From the NCBI RefSeq assembly GCF_026672375.1, contig NZ_JAPPRA010000001.1, forward strand, positions 496,001 to 560,000: 64,000 nucleotides of DNA, written 5' to 3'. A model generated the notes under the pieces. That model was not told the origin of the DNA. It worked only from the letters and a program-made list of their open reading frames with translations, and searched no databases. Below are positions 45,146 to 54,603 of the stretch, in pieces. The position numbers were made by a program, and so were the translations under genes. The stretch comes from Caulobacter sp. SL161 (GTDB lineage Bacteria > Pseudomonadota > Alphaproteobacteria > Caulobacterales > Caulobacteraceae). Numbering within the stretch: position 1 is the first letter of the stretch; every line of letters begins with the position of its first letter.

Positions 45146-45658
45146 ATGGCGTTTGAGCGTGGGTCTGTGATGCGCGGCGTCGCCGCGGGCGTCCTGGCTC
45201 TGTCGATGCTGGGCGTGACGGCGTGCGCCAGCAACAAGGCCCCCAAAACCTTCTCCGCACAGGACGAGAAAGCGGGCTTCAATCCGTTTAAGCGTCTGGG
45301 CGGCGGCGAAAAGGCGCCGGCCACCGAAGGCTCGATCGGCGTGAACGGCTATCTGTGGCGCGCCAGCCTGGACACCCTGGCGTTCATGCCTCTGGCCTCG
45401 GCTGATCCCTACGGCGGCGTGATCGTCACCGACTGGTATGTGAATCCGGAGACCCCGGCCGAGCGGTTCAAGGCCACGGTCTACATCCTGGACACCCGCC
45501 TGCGCGCCGATGGCCTGAATGTCGCCGTGTTCAAGCAGTCCAAGGATATCAACGGCGCCTGGGTCGACGCCCCGGTGTCTGACCAGACCGCCGCCGATAT
45601 CGAGAACGCGATCCTGACGCGCGCGCGCCAGCTTCGACTTTCGAACATCAAGGGCTAG
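45146..45658 (+). CDS. DUF3576 lipoprotein
   Basis: 170 aa. Signal peptide with lipobox VTAC (Cys27) and a mature domain IGVNGYLWRASLDTLAFMPLASADPYGGVIVTDWY-type, the DUF3576 hallmark (quoted in parts: GVNGYLWRASLDTL, YGGVIVTDWYVNPE). Function unknown; the family regularly precedes leuS-lptE-holA in alphaproteobacteria, suggesting an outer-membrane assembly role. ATG 45146 has GGAG/GAGG upstream. An internal ATG at 45170 would also leave a signal peptide. Confidence 0.85.
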   Translation: MAFERGSVMRGVAAGVLALSMLGVTACASNKAPKTFSAQDEKAGFNPFKRLGGGEKAPATEGSIGVNGYLWRASLDTLAFMPLASADPYGGVIVTDWYVNPETPAERFKATVYILDTRLRADGLNVAVFKQSKDINGAWVDAPVSDQTAADIENAILTRARQLRLSNIKG

Positions 45659-45667
45659 ACGCCCGGT

Positions 45668-45694
45668 CAGGCCCCTGTCACGGACGGGGGCCTG
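45668..45694 (+). terminator. hairpin after the DUF3576 gene
   Basis: CAGGCCCC (45668-45675) pairs with GGGGCCTG (45687-45694), perfect 8-bp stem with 11-nt loop, followed by a T-containing but not continuous T-run. Possible weak terminator or attenuator before leuS. Confidence 0.5.
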
Positions 45695-45797
45695 TTCCAA
45701 ATTCCGCTTTTTCCGCGCGCCTGGACCGCGAAACCGCTTATGACATCGCGGACGCTCTTCCCGGGAGCGCTCTCCGCCGATCAAGATCTGGTTTCCG

Positions 45798-48383
45798 ATG
45801 GCCCGCTACAATCCCAAAGACACCGAACCCAAGTGGCGTGAAGCCTGGGCGAAGGCCGACGTCTTCAAGACCGGCGAGATCAACGACGGCCGGCCGAAAT
45901 ACTACGTCCTCGAGATGTTCCCGTATCCGTCGGGCCGCATCCACATGGGCCACGTCCGCAACTACGCGATGGGCGACGTCGTGGCGCGCTACAAGCGCGC
46001 CCAGGGCTTCAACGTCCTGCATCCGATGGGGTGGGACGCCTTCGGGATGCCGGCGGAGAACGCCGCGATGGAGCGCGGCGTCCACCCCAAGGGCTGGACC
46101 TACGACAACATCGCCGCCATGCGCGAGCAACTGAAGTCGCTGGGCATTTCGGTCGACTGGTCGCGCGAGTTCGCCACCTGCGACCCGGAATACTACGGCA
46201 AGCAGCAGGCCTGGTTCCTGCGTCTGCTCAAGCGCGGTCTGGTCTATCGCAAGGAAGCCTCGGTCAACTGGGACCCGGTCGACATGACCGTGCTGGCCAA
46301 CGAGCAGGTCATCGACGGCAAGGGCTGGCGCTCGGGCGCTGTCGTCGAGAAGCGCAAGCTGACCCAGTGGTTCCTGCGCATCACCGACTACGCTGACGCC
46401 CTGATCGACGGTCTGAAGACCCTGGACCGCTGGCCCGACAAAGTTCGCCTGATGCAGGAGAACTGGATCGGCCGCTCCAAGGGCCTGCGCTTCAAGTTCC
46501 AATTTGACGGTGAGGCGCCCGACGGCCTGGCCGAAGGGCTGGAAGTGTATACCACCCGCCCCGACACCCTGTTCGGCGCCAGCTTCGTCGGCATCGCGCC
46601 CGAACACCCGCTGGCCGAGCAGCTGGCGGTCGAGAACCCGCAGATTCAGCAGTTCATCGCTGACTGCCGCAAGGGCGGCACCTCGGAAGCCGAGATCGAG
46701 AGCGCCGAAAAGCTGGGCTACGACACGGGCCTGCGCGTCAAGCACCCGCTGGACCCGTCGATCACCCTGCCCGTCTGGATCGCCAACTTCATCCTGATGG
46801 ATTACGGCACGGGCGCGATCTTCGCCTGCCCCGCTCACGACCAGCGCGACCTGGATTTCGCCCGCAAGTACGACCTGCCCGTCCTGCCCGTGGTGCTGCC
46901 GAACGGCGAGGATCCAGCGACCTTCACGGTCGGCAAGGAGGCCTATGTCGGTCCCGGCAAGATCTTCAACTCGCAGTTCCTGGACGGGCTGGACGTCGAA
47001 GCCGCCAAGGCCGAGGCCATCGCGCGCATCGAGGCGGCGAACCAGGGCCAGGGCGCGACCGTCTATCGCCTGCGCGACTGGGGCGTCTCGCGCCAGCGCT
47101 ATTGGGGCTGCCCGATCCCGGTGATCCACTGCCAAAGCTGCGGCGTGGTCCCGGTTCCGGAAGACCAGCTGCCGGTCGCCCTGCCCGAGGACGTCACCTT
47201 CGACAAGCCCGGCAACCCGCTGCTGCGTCACCCGACCTGGCGTCACACGACCTGCCCGACCTGCGGCGGCGCGGCCGAGCGTGAAACCGACACGCTGGAT
47301 ACGTTCATCGACTCCAGCTGGTACTTCGCCCGCTTCGCCGACACCAAGGCCGCCGAGCCGGTCGGCAAGGCCGCAGCCGACTACTGGCTGCCGGTCGACC
47401 AGTATATCGGCGGCGTCGAGCACGCGATCCTGCACCTGCTGTACGCCCGCTTCATCACCCGCGCCCTCAAGGACGAGGGCCTGGTCTCGGTCGAGGAGCC
47501 GTTCGCGGGCCTGTTCACCCAAGGCATGGTCACCCACGAGGCCTACAAGAACGAGGCTGGCGAGTGGGTCGAGCCCTCGGACGTGGTGATTACCACCGAG
47601 GGCAATACGCGCACGGCCAGGCACGCCAAGACGGGTGCGCCGATCATCATCGGCGACATCGAGAAGATGTCGAAGTCCAAGAAGAACGTCGTCGCGCCCG
47701 AGGACATCTTCGAAGCCTACGGCGTCGACGCTGCGCGCCTGTTCGTGATGTCCGACAGTCCGCCCGAGCGCGACGTCCAGTGGACCAACTCTGGCGTCGA
47801 GGGCTCCTGGCGCTTTACGCACCGCCTGTGGAATGAGTTCGACAGCCAGCCGGCCGGCGACTTCGCCCATGACGACAGCGACGAGGCCGCCCTGGCCCTG
47901 CGCAAGGCCGCCCACAAGCTGATCGGCTTCGTCACCGACAGCATCGAGGGCTTCCGCTTCAACAGCGGCGTGGCGCGTCTGTACGAGTTCCTGAACGCCC
48001 TGAAGGCGGCTCCGGCGGAAGGCGCGTCGCAAGCCGTTCTGGCCGCCCGCGCCGAGGCGCTGAACATCCTTGCCCGCCTGGTCGCCCCGTTCACGCCGCA
48101 CCTGGCCGAGGAAGCCTGGGCGCGCATGGGTGGGGAAGGCATGGTCGTCGACGCCCCCTGGCCGAAGGCCGATCCTGCCCTGGCCGCCGACGACGAGCGC
48201 GTCCTGCCGATCCAGATCAACGGCAAACGCCGCGGCGAGATCAAGGTCAAGGCGGGCGCACCGGACGACGAGGTTCAGAAAATCGCTCTGGCGGATCCGA
48301 ACGTGATGGCTCACCTTGAGGGCCTGACGGTCCGCAAGGTGATCGTGGTCAAGGACCGTATCGTCAACATCGTGGCCAACTGA
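45798..48383 (+). CDS. leuS: leucyl-tRNA synthetase
   Basis: Class Ia synthetase, 861 aa. HIGH-type motif HMGH in [15 protein letters not shown], the editing CP1 domain (about residues 230-420, [10 protein letters not shown] and the [16 protein letters not shown] region), zinc-binding-like Cys pairs (CQSCG ... CPTCGG) and KMSKSKKN near residue 625. Strongly codon-biased as expected for a highly expressed gene. First of leuS-lptE-holA. Confidence 0.97.
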   Translation: MARYNPKDTEPKWREAWAKADVFKTGEINDGRPKYYVLEMFPYPSGRIHMGHVRNYAMGDVVARYKRAQGFNVLHPMGWDAFGMPAENAAMERGVHPKGWTYDNIAAMREQLKSLGISVDWSREFATCDPEYYGKQQAWFLRLLKRGLVYRKEASVNWDPVDMTVLANEQVIDGKGWRSGAVVEKRKLTQWFLRITDYADALIDGLKTLDRWPDKVRLMQENWIGRSKGLRFKFQFDGEAPDGLAEGLEVYTTRPDTLFGASFVGIAPEHPLAEQLAVENPQIQQFIADCRKGGTSEAEIESAEKLGYDTGLRVKHPLDPSITLPVWIANFILMDYGTGAIFACPAHDQRDLDFARKYDLPVLPVVLPNGEDPATFTVGKEAYVGPGKIFNSQFLDGLDVEAAKAEAIARIEAANQGQGATVYRLRDWGVSRQRYWGCPIPVIHCQSCGVVPVPEDQLPVALPEDVTFDKPGNPLLRHPTWRHTTCPTCGGAAERETDTLDTFIDSSWYFARFADTKAAEPVGKAAADYWLPVDQYIGGVEHAILHLLYARFITRALKDEGLVSVEEPFAGLFTQGMVTHEAYKNEAGEWVEPSDVVITTEGNTRTARHAKTGAPIIIGDIEKMSKSKKNVVAPEDIFEAYGVDAARLFVMSDSPPERDVQWTNSGVEGSWRFTHRLWNEFDSQPAGDFAHDDSDEAALALRKAAHKLIGFVTDSIEGFRFNSGVARLYEFLNALKAAPAEGASQAVLAARAEALNILARLVAPFTPHLAEEAWARMGGEGMVVDAPWPKADPALAADDERVLPIQINGKRRGEIKVKAGAPDDEVQKIALADPNVMAHLEGLTVRKVIVVKDRIVNIVAN

Positions 48384-48394
48384 GACCCCAAGCG

Positions 48395-48895
48395 ATGAAG
48401 CGCACCCTGGCGGCCGCCGTCCTGGCCTTTTCGACGATCACGCTCACGGCGTGCGCAGGTTTCACGCCCCTGTACGGCCGTGCAGGGGTGGAGAGCGGCC
48501 TCTCGAGCATCGAGACCGTCGCCGCCGAAGGGCGTGGCGGCTACCTGCTTCGCGAGCAGCTCGACGACGCCTTGGCGCATCGCCAAGGCTCGCCCGCCGC
48601 CTACAAGCTCTATCTGTCGGTCAACGAGCAGCGCTTCGCCCGGGGCGTCCGCCTCGACAACGTCGCCAACCGCTTCGAACTGCGGATGAGCGTCGACTGG
48701 CGCCTTCTGGACGCCAAGAACGGGGCCGAGGTCCACAAGGGGCGGACCGACGTCTCGGTGACCTACGATTCCGCCGACCAGCCCTACGCCGCCATCGCCG
48801 CGCAGCAGGATGGTCAAGAACGCGCCGCCGCAGAGGCCGCGCGCAAGATTCAGCTGGACCTCGCCACCTGGCTGGCGGGCAAGAAGCCGGCCTGA
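48395..48895 (+). CDS. lptE: LPS-assembly lipoprotein LptE
   Basis: 166 aa. Lipobox LTAC (Cys20) then GFTPLYG, the conserved start of mature LptE. The following alpha/beta sandwich ends in a Gln/Ala-rich helix (EAARKIQLDLATWLA). Plugs the LptD outer-membrane barrel for LPS insertion. Position between leuS and holA is the conserved LptE location across proteobacteria, which supports the call despite weak sequence conservation. Confidence 0.92.
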   Translation: MKRTLAAAVLAFSTITLTACAGFTPLYGRAGVESGLSSIETVAAEGRGGYLLREQLDDALAHRQGSPAAYKLYLSVNEQRFARGVRLDNVANRFELRMSVDWRLLDAKNGAEVHKGRTDVSVTYDSADQPYAAIAAQQDGQERAAAEAARKIQLDLATWLAGKKPA

Positions 48896-48900
48896 CCTAG

Positions 48901-49953
48901 ATGATCCTGTCCAAGCGTCCGGACGTCGAACGCTTCCTCAAGGAGCCGACCCCGGACATCCGGGCCGTAGTGATCTACGGCAAGGACCGGGGCGTTGTGC
49001 GGGACCGGGCCAATGCGCTGGCCCGGCGCGTGGTCGAGCGCCCGGATGATCCCTTCGATACGGCGCAACTGACCGACGGCGATCTCGACGCCGACCCGGC
49101 CAAGCTTGAGGACGAACTGTCGGCGATGTCGCTAATGGGGGGGCGGCGCCTGGTGCGCCTGCGACTGTCCAGCGACAAGGCTGGCCCCGACAAGCAGGCC
49201 GCCGAAGCCCTGACCCGCCATGTCGAGGGTCAACTCAATCCGGGCGCCTTCTTTCTGGTCGAGGCCGGCGCGCTGGGCCGAGACTCACAGCTTCGCAAGG
49301 TCGGCGAGAAGGCCAACGGCTGCGCCGTCATCCCCTGTTACGAGGACGAGGCCGGGGACCTGGCCCGCCTGACGCGCGACACCCTGGCCAACGACAAGGT
49401 CAGCCTGAACAGCGAGGCGCTGGAACTCTTCGTTTCGCGCCTGCCCAAGGAACGGGGCGTGGCCCGCGCCGAGATCGAACGGCTGGCCCTCTACCTCGGC
49501 CCGGGCAGCGGTATCAACGCCACCGCCGCAGACCTGACCGACTTCCTGGGAGTCGAACCCGAGGCCTCCCTCAGTGACGCCGCTGCCGATGCGTTCGGCG
49601 GAAAGGTGGGCGCCGCCCAGCAGGCGCTTCGCCGCGCCGCCGCCGAGGGGGAAGGCGGACCGGCCGCTGTCAGGGCGATGGGCTACTATCTCGGTCGTCT
49701 GCGTCGCGTCCTGACCCTGCACAAGAACGGCGTCGACCTGCAAGCCGCGGCCAAGGCCGCCGGCGTGTTCTGGAAGCAGGAGCGAGAATTCCTCCGTCAG
49801 GCGCGAGCCTGGAACCTGGAGGCCATTCTCGAGATCCAGGGCGAGATCCTGACCGCCGACCGAGCCTGCAAGACGTCGGGCTCCCCCGATCAACTGATCG
49901 CCGAACGTTTGGCCCTGATGATAGCCGGCCGCGCCCGCCGACTGGGCCTGTAG
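48901..49953 (+). CDS. holA: DNA polymerase III subunit delta
   Basis: Clamp-loader subunit that opens the beta clamp. 350 aa. N-terminal AAA-like domain without a P-loop (VVIYGKDRGVVRDRANALARR, LEDELSAMSLMGGRRLVRLR) and C-terminal helical collar (AVRAMGYYLGRLRRVLTLHKNGVDL ... FLRQARAWNLE). Follows lptE by 5 bp and is convergent with parB. Confidence 0.93.
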   Translation: MILSKRPDVERFLKEPTPDIRAVVIYGKDRGVVRDRANALARRVVERPDDPFDTAQLTDGDLDADPAKLEDELSAMSLMGGRRLVRLRLSSDKAGPDKQAAEALTRHVEGQLNPGAFFLVEAGALGRDSQLRKVGEKANGCAVIPCYEDEAGDLARLTRDTLANDKVSLNSEALELFVSRLPKERGVARAEIERLALYLGPGSGINATAADLTDFLGVEPEASLSDAAADAFGGKVGAAQQALRRAAAEGEGGPAAVRAMGYYLGRLRRVLTLHKNGVDLQAAAKAAGVFWKQEREFLRQARAWNLEAILEIQGEILTADRACKTSGSPDQLIAERLALMIAGRARRLGL

Positions 49954-50041
49954 TCGCCGCTCGCCCTCCAGGCGCGGGAAATCAGAGGCTTTGCGGCGCT
50001 GTGGATGCTTTTCAGGAAAGCCTTATTCCACAATCGCTTGC

Positions 50042-50177
50042 GGCGCATATCTCGAGAATGCGCCCTCGCCTCACGAAAACGGCGCCTCCCTGAGTACGGA
50101 AAGGCGCCGCTTCATGCGCGACAGAGGCGATTTTCAAAGGGTGATTTTGCACCCGAAACCGGGCGATCGCACCCTTT
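50042..50177. terminator. series of hairpins between convergent holA and parB
   Basis: Three inverted repeats in a 237-bp gap: GGCGCAT/ATGCGCC (50042-50064) around a TCTCGAGA core; CGGCGCCT/AGGCGCCG (50080-50109); and AAAGGGTG/CACCCTTT ending near 50177. None has a classical long T-run on the plus strand, though the third reads into AAAA/TTTT. Likely bidirectional transcription end; otherwise nothing seen in this gap. Confidence 0.4.
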
Positions 50178-50190
50178 TACGTGCGCCTGA

Positions 50191-51105
50191 TCAGATCCCG
50201 CGCGTCAGTCGGTTGCAGAGGTCGTCGAGCTGCTCGAGCGTGGCGTAGGTGATGGTCAGCGTGCCGGTAGACCCGCGATGGTCGATCGAGACATCCAGGC
50301 CCAAAACCGAGGACAGGTCAGACTCCAGCGCCTGGGTGTCGGTGTCCTTCACGCGTGGCGGGCGGCCGCCCTTACTCTTGCCCGGAGACGGGCTGGGCGC
50401 CTTACGGGCCAGGGCCTCGGTCTCGCGCACCGACAAGCCGCCCTCGATGATCTGCTTGGCGAGGGCCACCGGGTCAGCCGCTGCAGCGATGGCGCGGGCG
50501 TGGCCGGCCGTCAGCTCACCACTGACCAGGTACGATTGAACCTCATCCGGTAGGGCCAGCAAGCGCATGGTGTTGGCCACATGGCTGCGGCTTTTGCCGA
50601 TGGTCTGAGCGATGTTCTCCTGGGTGCGCTCGAACTTCTCCATCAGCACCTTGTAGGAGAGCGCTTCTTCCAGGACGTTCAGATCAGCGCGCTGGACGTT
50701 CTCGATGATGCCGATCTCCAGCACCGCCAGGTCGTCGAGCTCACGCACCATGATCGGCACGGTCTTGAGGCCCGCCCGCTGGGCTGCGCGCCAACGGCGC
50801 TCGCCGGCGACGATCTGGTACTCGCCAGCCGTATCCGGCGATGGCCGCACCAGGATCGGCTGCAGAACGCCCTTCTCACGGATCGAGTTTGACAGGTCCT
50901 CGAGGTCTTCCTCGCGGAAGGTCCGACGGGGCTGGTCGGGATTGCGCTGCAGGATCTCGATCGGCGCTTCACGGGAACCGCCAAGCTGCTCGCCCGGCGC
51001 CTGAGCCGGCGCGGCGTCGACCTCGCCCAGCAGGGCGGAAAGCCCTCGACCCAGACCACGACGCCCTTCGGACATACCGGGCTCTCCCACCACGACGGAC
51101 TCCAT
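50191..51105 (-). CDS. parB: chromosome-partitioning CTPase ParB
   Basis: Binds parS, slides along DNA as a CTP-gated clamp and stimulates ParA. 304 aa if begun at ATG 51105, which puts the GERRWR motif Arg at position 104 as in published C. crescentus numbering; ATG 51075 has a better GGGAGAG site and would give 294 aa. RRGLGRGLSALLG start, ParB/Srx CTP-binding domain (RNPDQPRR, ENVQRADLN), helix-turn-helix IAQTIGKSRSHVANTMRLL, basic linker GKSKGGRPPR and C-terminal dimer domain. Confidence 0.97.
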   Translation of the reverse strand: MESVVVGEPGMSEGRRGLGRGLSALLGEVDAAPAQAPGEQLGGSREAPIEILQRNPDQPRRTFREEDLEDLSNSIREKGVLQPILVRPSPDTAGEYQIVAGERRWRAAQRAGLKTVPIMVRELDDLAVLEIGIIENVQRADLNVLEEALSYKVLMEKFERTQENIAQTIGKSRSHVANTMRLLALPDEVQSYLVSGELTAGHARAIAAAADPVALAKQIIEGGLSVRETEALARKAPSPSPGKSKGGRPPRVKDTDTQALESDLSSVLGLDVSIDHRGSTGTLTITYATLEQLDDLCNRLTRGI

Positions 51106-51143
51106 CACAATCTCAGTCAAGCTACGGTTCTTGTTCTTTGGAC

Positions 51144-51947
51144 TTAGGCGGCCTTGGCCTGGCGATCGCGTTCGCGGCTGATCACCTCGCGCGCCAGCTT
51201 CAGATAGGCCTGGCTACCCGCGCATTTCAGGTCGTAGAGCAGCACGGGCTTGCCGAATGACGGCGCCTCGGAGACCCGAACATTCCGCGGGATGACCGCG
51301 TCATAGACCTTGTCGCCGAAGTGGGCGCGCACGTCCTTGGCAACCTGTTCCGACAAGCTGTTGCGGCGGTCGTACATGGTCAGCACAACCCCTTGGATCT
51401 CCAGCCGCGGATTGAGGCTGCCGCGCACGCGTTCGATCGTCCGCATCAGCTGGGTCAGGCCCTCCAGGGCGAAGAACTCACACTGCAGCGGCACGAACAC
51501 CGCATCGGCGGCCGTCATGGCGTTGACCGTCAGCACGTTCAGCGACGGCGGGCAGTCGATCAGCACATAGGTATAGGGGCCGTTGGCGCGGATCGCCTCA
51601 AGGGCGTCGCGCAAGCGGTAGGACCGGCGGGCGGTCTGACCCAGTTCGATCTCCACACCCGAGAGATCCGCATCGGCCGGTATGACGTCCAGGCCCGGCA
51701 ACTCGGTCTTCACGGCTGCGTCGACCACGGGGGCCTCGCCCATCAACACGTCATAGAGCGTGGTGCGCCGCTGGGTGCGGCCGATGCCCAACCCCGTGGA
51801 ACAGTTGCCCTGCGGATCGGCGTCGATCAGCAGTACGCGTTCGCCGCAAGCGGCCAGGGCCGTGCCCAGATTGATCGCGGTCGTGGTCTTCCCCACCCCG
51901 CCCTTCTGATTGGCGATGGCCAGTACGCGGAGAGGATTAGCGGACAC
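51144..51947 (-). CDS. parA: chromosome-partitioning ATPase ParA
   Basis: Non-specific DNA-binding ATPase whose gradient pulls the ParB-parS complex poleward. 267 aa, GTG start. Deviant Walker A QKGGVGKTTTAINLG, Walker B VLIDCPPSLN and the switch/DNA-binding region YDRRNSLSEQVAKDVR. Start overlaps the end of rsmG by 11 bp. parB follows 38 bp later. Confidence 0.97.
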   Translation of the reverse strand: MSANPLRVLAIANQKGGVGKTTTAINLGTALAACGERVLLIDADPQGNCSTGLGIGRTQRRTTLYDVLMGEAPVVDAAVKTELPGLDVIPADADLSGVEIELGQTARRSYRLRDALEAIRANGPYTYVLIDCPPSLNVLTVNAMTAADAVFVPLQCEFFALEGLTQLMRTIERVRGSLNPRLEIQGVVLTMYDRRNSLSEQVAKDVRAHFGDKVYDAVIPRNVRVSEAPSFGKPVLLYDLKCAGSQAYLKLAREVISRERDRQAKAA

Positions 51948-52587
51948 GGGAAAGCCTCTTCACTTGAACGATGCGGCCCCGAGGGTCGCTTTGACTGGTG
52001 CGCAGTTCACTCTCGAACGTCCAGGCCTTGCGGGCCTCGGAGAGCTCGGCCTCGACATCCTGCCCCTTGAGGAACAGTCCGACCGCCCCATTGCGCAGAT
52101 AAGGTTCGGCGAAGCCCAGAAGCTTGGTCATCGGCGCGCAGGCGCGGGCGGTGACGATGTCGACCTTCAGCTTCAGATCCTCGGCCCGGGCGTTGTGGAT
52201 CTGGACGGGCAGGTCGAGATCCTTGGCCACGACCTCGAGAAAGCGGCAGCGCTTGGTCATCGACTCGACCAGATGCACCTTGGCGCCAGCCCTACCCTTC
52301 AAAAGTATGGCCAGGACGACGCCGGGCAAGCCAGCGCCGGCGCCCAGATCGGCCCAGACCGTCGCCTCCGGCGCCAAAGGGATCAGCTGGGCGCTGTCCA
52401 GGGCATGGCGGGTCCAGTAGGTCGCAATGGTGAGCGGCCCCACGAGGTTCATGACCTCGTTCCATTCGGCCAGCAGCGTCTGGAAGCGCGTCAGGTCTTC
52501 GATCTGGGCGTCGGTGGCGCCGACCAGGGCCTGAAAGCCGGCGGCGTCCAGAGCGGCCTCGGGAGCAAGAGCGAGATCAGGCTGCAC
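51937..52587 (-). CDS. rsmG: 16S rRNA (guanine527-N7)-methyltransferase
   Basis: 216 aa SAM-dependent methyltransferase (GidB). [26 protein letters not shown] loop [17 protein letters not shown] and the [12 protein letters not shown] motif are present. GTG start inside the last 11 bp of mnmG, with the end overlapping parA by 11 bp: a tightly coupled mnmG-rsmG-parA string. Confidence 0.95.
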   Translation of the reverse strand: MQPDLALAPEAALDAAGFQALVGATDAQIEDLTRFQTLLAEWNEVMNLVGPLTIATYWTRHALDSAQLIPLAPEATVWADLGAGAGLPGVVLAILLKGRAGAKVHLVESMTKRCRFLEVVAKDLDLPVQIHNARAEDLKLKVDIVTARACAPMTKLLGFAEPYLRNGAVGLFLKGQDVEAELSEARKAWTFESELRTSQSDPRGRIVQVKRLSRVR

Positions 52588-54433
52588 GGTCGCGCCTCAC
52601 ATGGGCCAGCAGAGCCGTCAGGGCGCCGGGGGTGACACCCTCGATCCGCGCCGCCTGGCCCAGAGTCAGGGGGCGCACTCGCGCCAGCTTTTCCCGCACC
52701 TCGTTGGAGAGGCTGCCGATCTCGGCATAGTCGAGATCAGCCGGCAGGCGCAGATCCTCGTCCTTGCGGAGGGACTCAGCGTCGGCGCGCTGGCGATCCA
52801 GATAGCCGGCATAGGCGGCCTCGATCTCGATCTGCTCGCGGACGTCGGTGTTCCACGTGAAAACCTCAGGCCAGATCCGGCCGAGGTCATCCAACGTCAC
52901 ATCCGGATAGGCCAACATGGCGAAGACGTCGCGCCGGACGCCGTCGCTATTGACCTTGAACCCCGCCTTCACCGCCTCGTTCGGCGTCAGGGTCACCGAT
53001 CGCGCGAAGGCGCGCGCGGCATCAAGGCGCGCCTTCTTCTCGGTCCATGCCGCCGCGCGAACCGGACCAACCACGCCCAGGGATATCCCACGATCGGTCA
53101 GGCGCTGGTCGGCGTTGTCGGCGCGCAAGGTCAGGCGGAACTCGGCCCGGCTGGTGAACATCCGATAAGGCTCAGTAACGCCCCGGGTGACGAGGTCGTC
53201 GATCATCACCCCGATATAGGCCTCATCGCGCGCGAAGATCGCCGGCTCTCGGCCCTGCACAGCCAAGGCCGCGTTGAGACCCGCGACCAGACCCTGGGCG
53301 CCGGCCTCTTCATAGCCCGTGGTGCCGTTGATCTGTCCGGCCAGGTAAAGACCCGGCAAGCGCTTGGTCTCCAGCGTCGGATACAGCTCGCGCGGGTCGA
53401 CATAGTCGTACTCGATGGCGTAGCCGTAGCGGATGACTTCCACCTGCTCGAGGCCAGGAATGGTCCGCAGGAACAGCAGTTGGGTCTCTTCCGAAACCGA
53501 GGTCGAGATGCCGTTCGGATAGACCGTATCGTCGTCCAGACCCTCGGGCTCCAGGAAGATCTGGTGGCTGGTCTTGTCGGCGAAGCGGACGACCTTGTCC
53601 TCGATCGACGGGCAATAGCGCGGACCGACACCCGTGGCGCGACCGCTGTAGACCAAAGACTCGCCGATGCGCTCGGCGATGATCCGGTGGGTTTCTTCGG
53701 TCGTGTAGGTGACCCCGCAGGCGATCTGCTGCACGTCGATGCGGTCGTTCAGGTAAGAGAACGGCACGGGCGTGTCGTCGGCCGCCTGGCTCTCCAGGCG
53801 ATCCCACGCGATGGTCTTTCCGTCGAGACGCGCAGGCGTGCCAGTCTTGAGGCGTCCCATCTGGAAACCCAGACCATAGAGACGGTCCGACAGGCCGACC
53901 GCGGGCTGGTCCCCTACCCGCCCAGCGGGGATACGATCCTCGCCACGATGGATAACCCCCTTCAGGAAGGTGCCGGTCGTCAGGATCACACGCGACGCCC
54001 GGTAAACTTGCCCGTCCGCGTCCACTGCCCCGGCGACCGCGCCGTTCTCGACGACCAGGTCTTCTGCGGCCGCGGCGATGATGTCGAGGTTTCCCGTGGA
54101 AAACAGTTCGGCCTGCATCGCTTCGCGATACAGGCGACGATCAATCTGCGACCGCGGGCCCCGGACGGCGGGACCCTTGGAACGGTTCAGCATCCGGAAC
54201 TGGATCCCGGCCTTGTCAGCCATCCGACCCATGACGCCATCCAGAGCGTCGATCTCGCGGACAAGATGCCCCTTGCCCAGGCCGCCAATGGCCGGGTTGC
54301 ACGACATCTCGCCGATGGTTTCCAGCTTATGGGTCAACAGCAGGGTGCGCGCGCCGGCGCGCGCTGAGGCGGCCGCCGCCTCGCAGCCGGCGTGACCGCC
54401 GCCGATGACAATAACATCCCAAGACTTGGACAA
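52577..54433 (-). CDS. mnmG: tRNA uridine-5-carboxymethylaminomethyl synthesis enzyme MnmG
   Basis: FAD-dependent partner of MnmE that modifies wobble U34. 618 aa from a TTG at 54433 (then [15 protein letters not shown]), preceded by GAGGCGAG; no ATG or GTG fits. FAD dinucleotide loop [37 protein letters not shown] and the C-terminal helical MnmE-binding domain. A parS-like site lies inside the gene at 52849-52864. The upstream 170 bp contain two parS sites and a GC-rich hairpin. Confidence 0.95.
   Translation of the reverse strand: MSKSWDVIVIGGGHAGCEAAAASARAGARTLLLTHKLETIGEMSCNPAIGGLGKGHLVREIDALDGVMGRMADKAGIQFRMLNRSKGPAVRGPRSQIDRRLYREAMQAELFSTGNLDIIAAAAEDLVVENGAVAGAVDADGQVYRASRVILTTGTFLKGVIHRGEDRIPAGRVGDQPAVGLSDRLYGLGFQMGRLKTGTPARLDGKTIAWDRLESQAADDTPVPFSYLNDRIDVQQIACGVTYTTEETHRIIAERIGESLVYSGRATGVGPRYCPSIEDKVVRFADKTSHQIFLEPEGLDDDTVYPNGISTSVSEETQLLFLRTIPGLEQVEVIRYGYAIEYDYVDPRELYPTLETKRLPGLYLAGQINGTTGYEEAGAQGLVAGLNAALAVQGREPAIFARDEAYIGVMIDDLVTRGVTEPYRMFTSRAEFRLTLRADNADQRLTDRGISLGVVGPVRAAAWTEKKARLDAARAFARSVTLTPNEAVKAGFKVNSDGVRRDVFAMLAYPDVTLDDLGRIWPEVFTWNTDVREQIEIEAAYAGYLDRQRADAESLRKDEDLRLPADLDYAEIGSLSNEVREKLARVRPLTLGQAARIEGVTPGALTALLAHVRRDRAA
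52849..52864. promoter_or_regulatory. parS-like site inside mnmG
   Basis: TGTTCCACGTGAAAAC, 13 of 16 against the symmetric TGTTTCACGTGAAACA (position 5 and the last two bases differ). Embedded in codons for VFTWNT on the minus strand. About 3.2 kb from the parAB junction centre and about 10 kb from Cori. Confidence 0.65.
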
Positions 54434-54529
54434 GACGCTCGCCTCAATGCGAACGCCCCCGGGTTCGAGCGGGGGCGCTGGACTCGATCTATACGCCAAT
54501 CAGGCGAGCGGGTCGATGTGACTCATCGG

Positions 54530-54545
54530 CGTTTCACGTGAAACA
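54530..54545. promoter_or_regulatory. parS site, mnmE-mnmG intergenic
   Basis: CGTTTCACGTGAAACA matches the palindromic parS consensus at 15 of 16 positions (only the first base differs). Together with the site at 54588 it forms the strongest pair, in the 170-bp gap between mnmE and mnmG. ParB nucleation here would load the origin region about 8 kb from Cori. Confidence 0.9.
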
Positions 54546-54587
54546 CCCCCACCGCAACTGTGGGCGCGCTGTGGACAATATGGGGGA

Positions 54588-54603
54588 TGTTCCACGTGAA
54601 ACA
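54588..54603. promoter_or_regulatory. parS site abutting the mnmE stop
   Basis: TGTTCCACGTGAAACA, 15 of 16 to consensus, ending directly at the mnmE stop codon and 42 bp from the preceding site (four helical turns), so both would lie on the same DNA face. Confidence 0.9.

Noticed and set aside
45738-48314. 858-codon open frame on the minus strand
   Set aside because: Exact antisense of leuS, with no recognisable motif. leuS has all class I synthetase signatures.
52601-54367. 588-codon open frame on the plus strand
   Set aside because: Antisense of mnmG, composition-driven.
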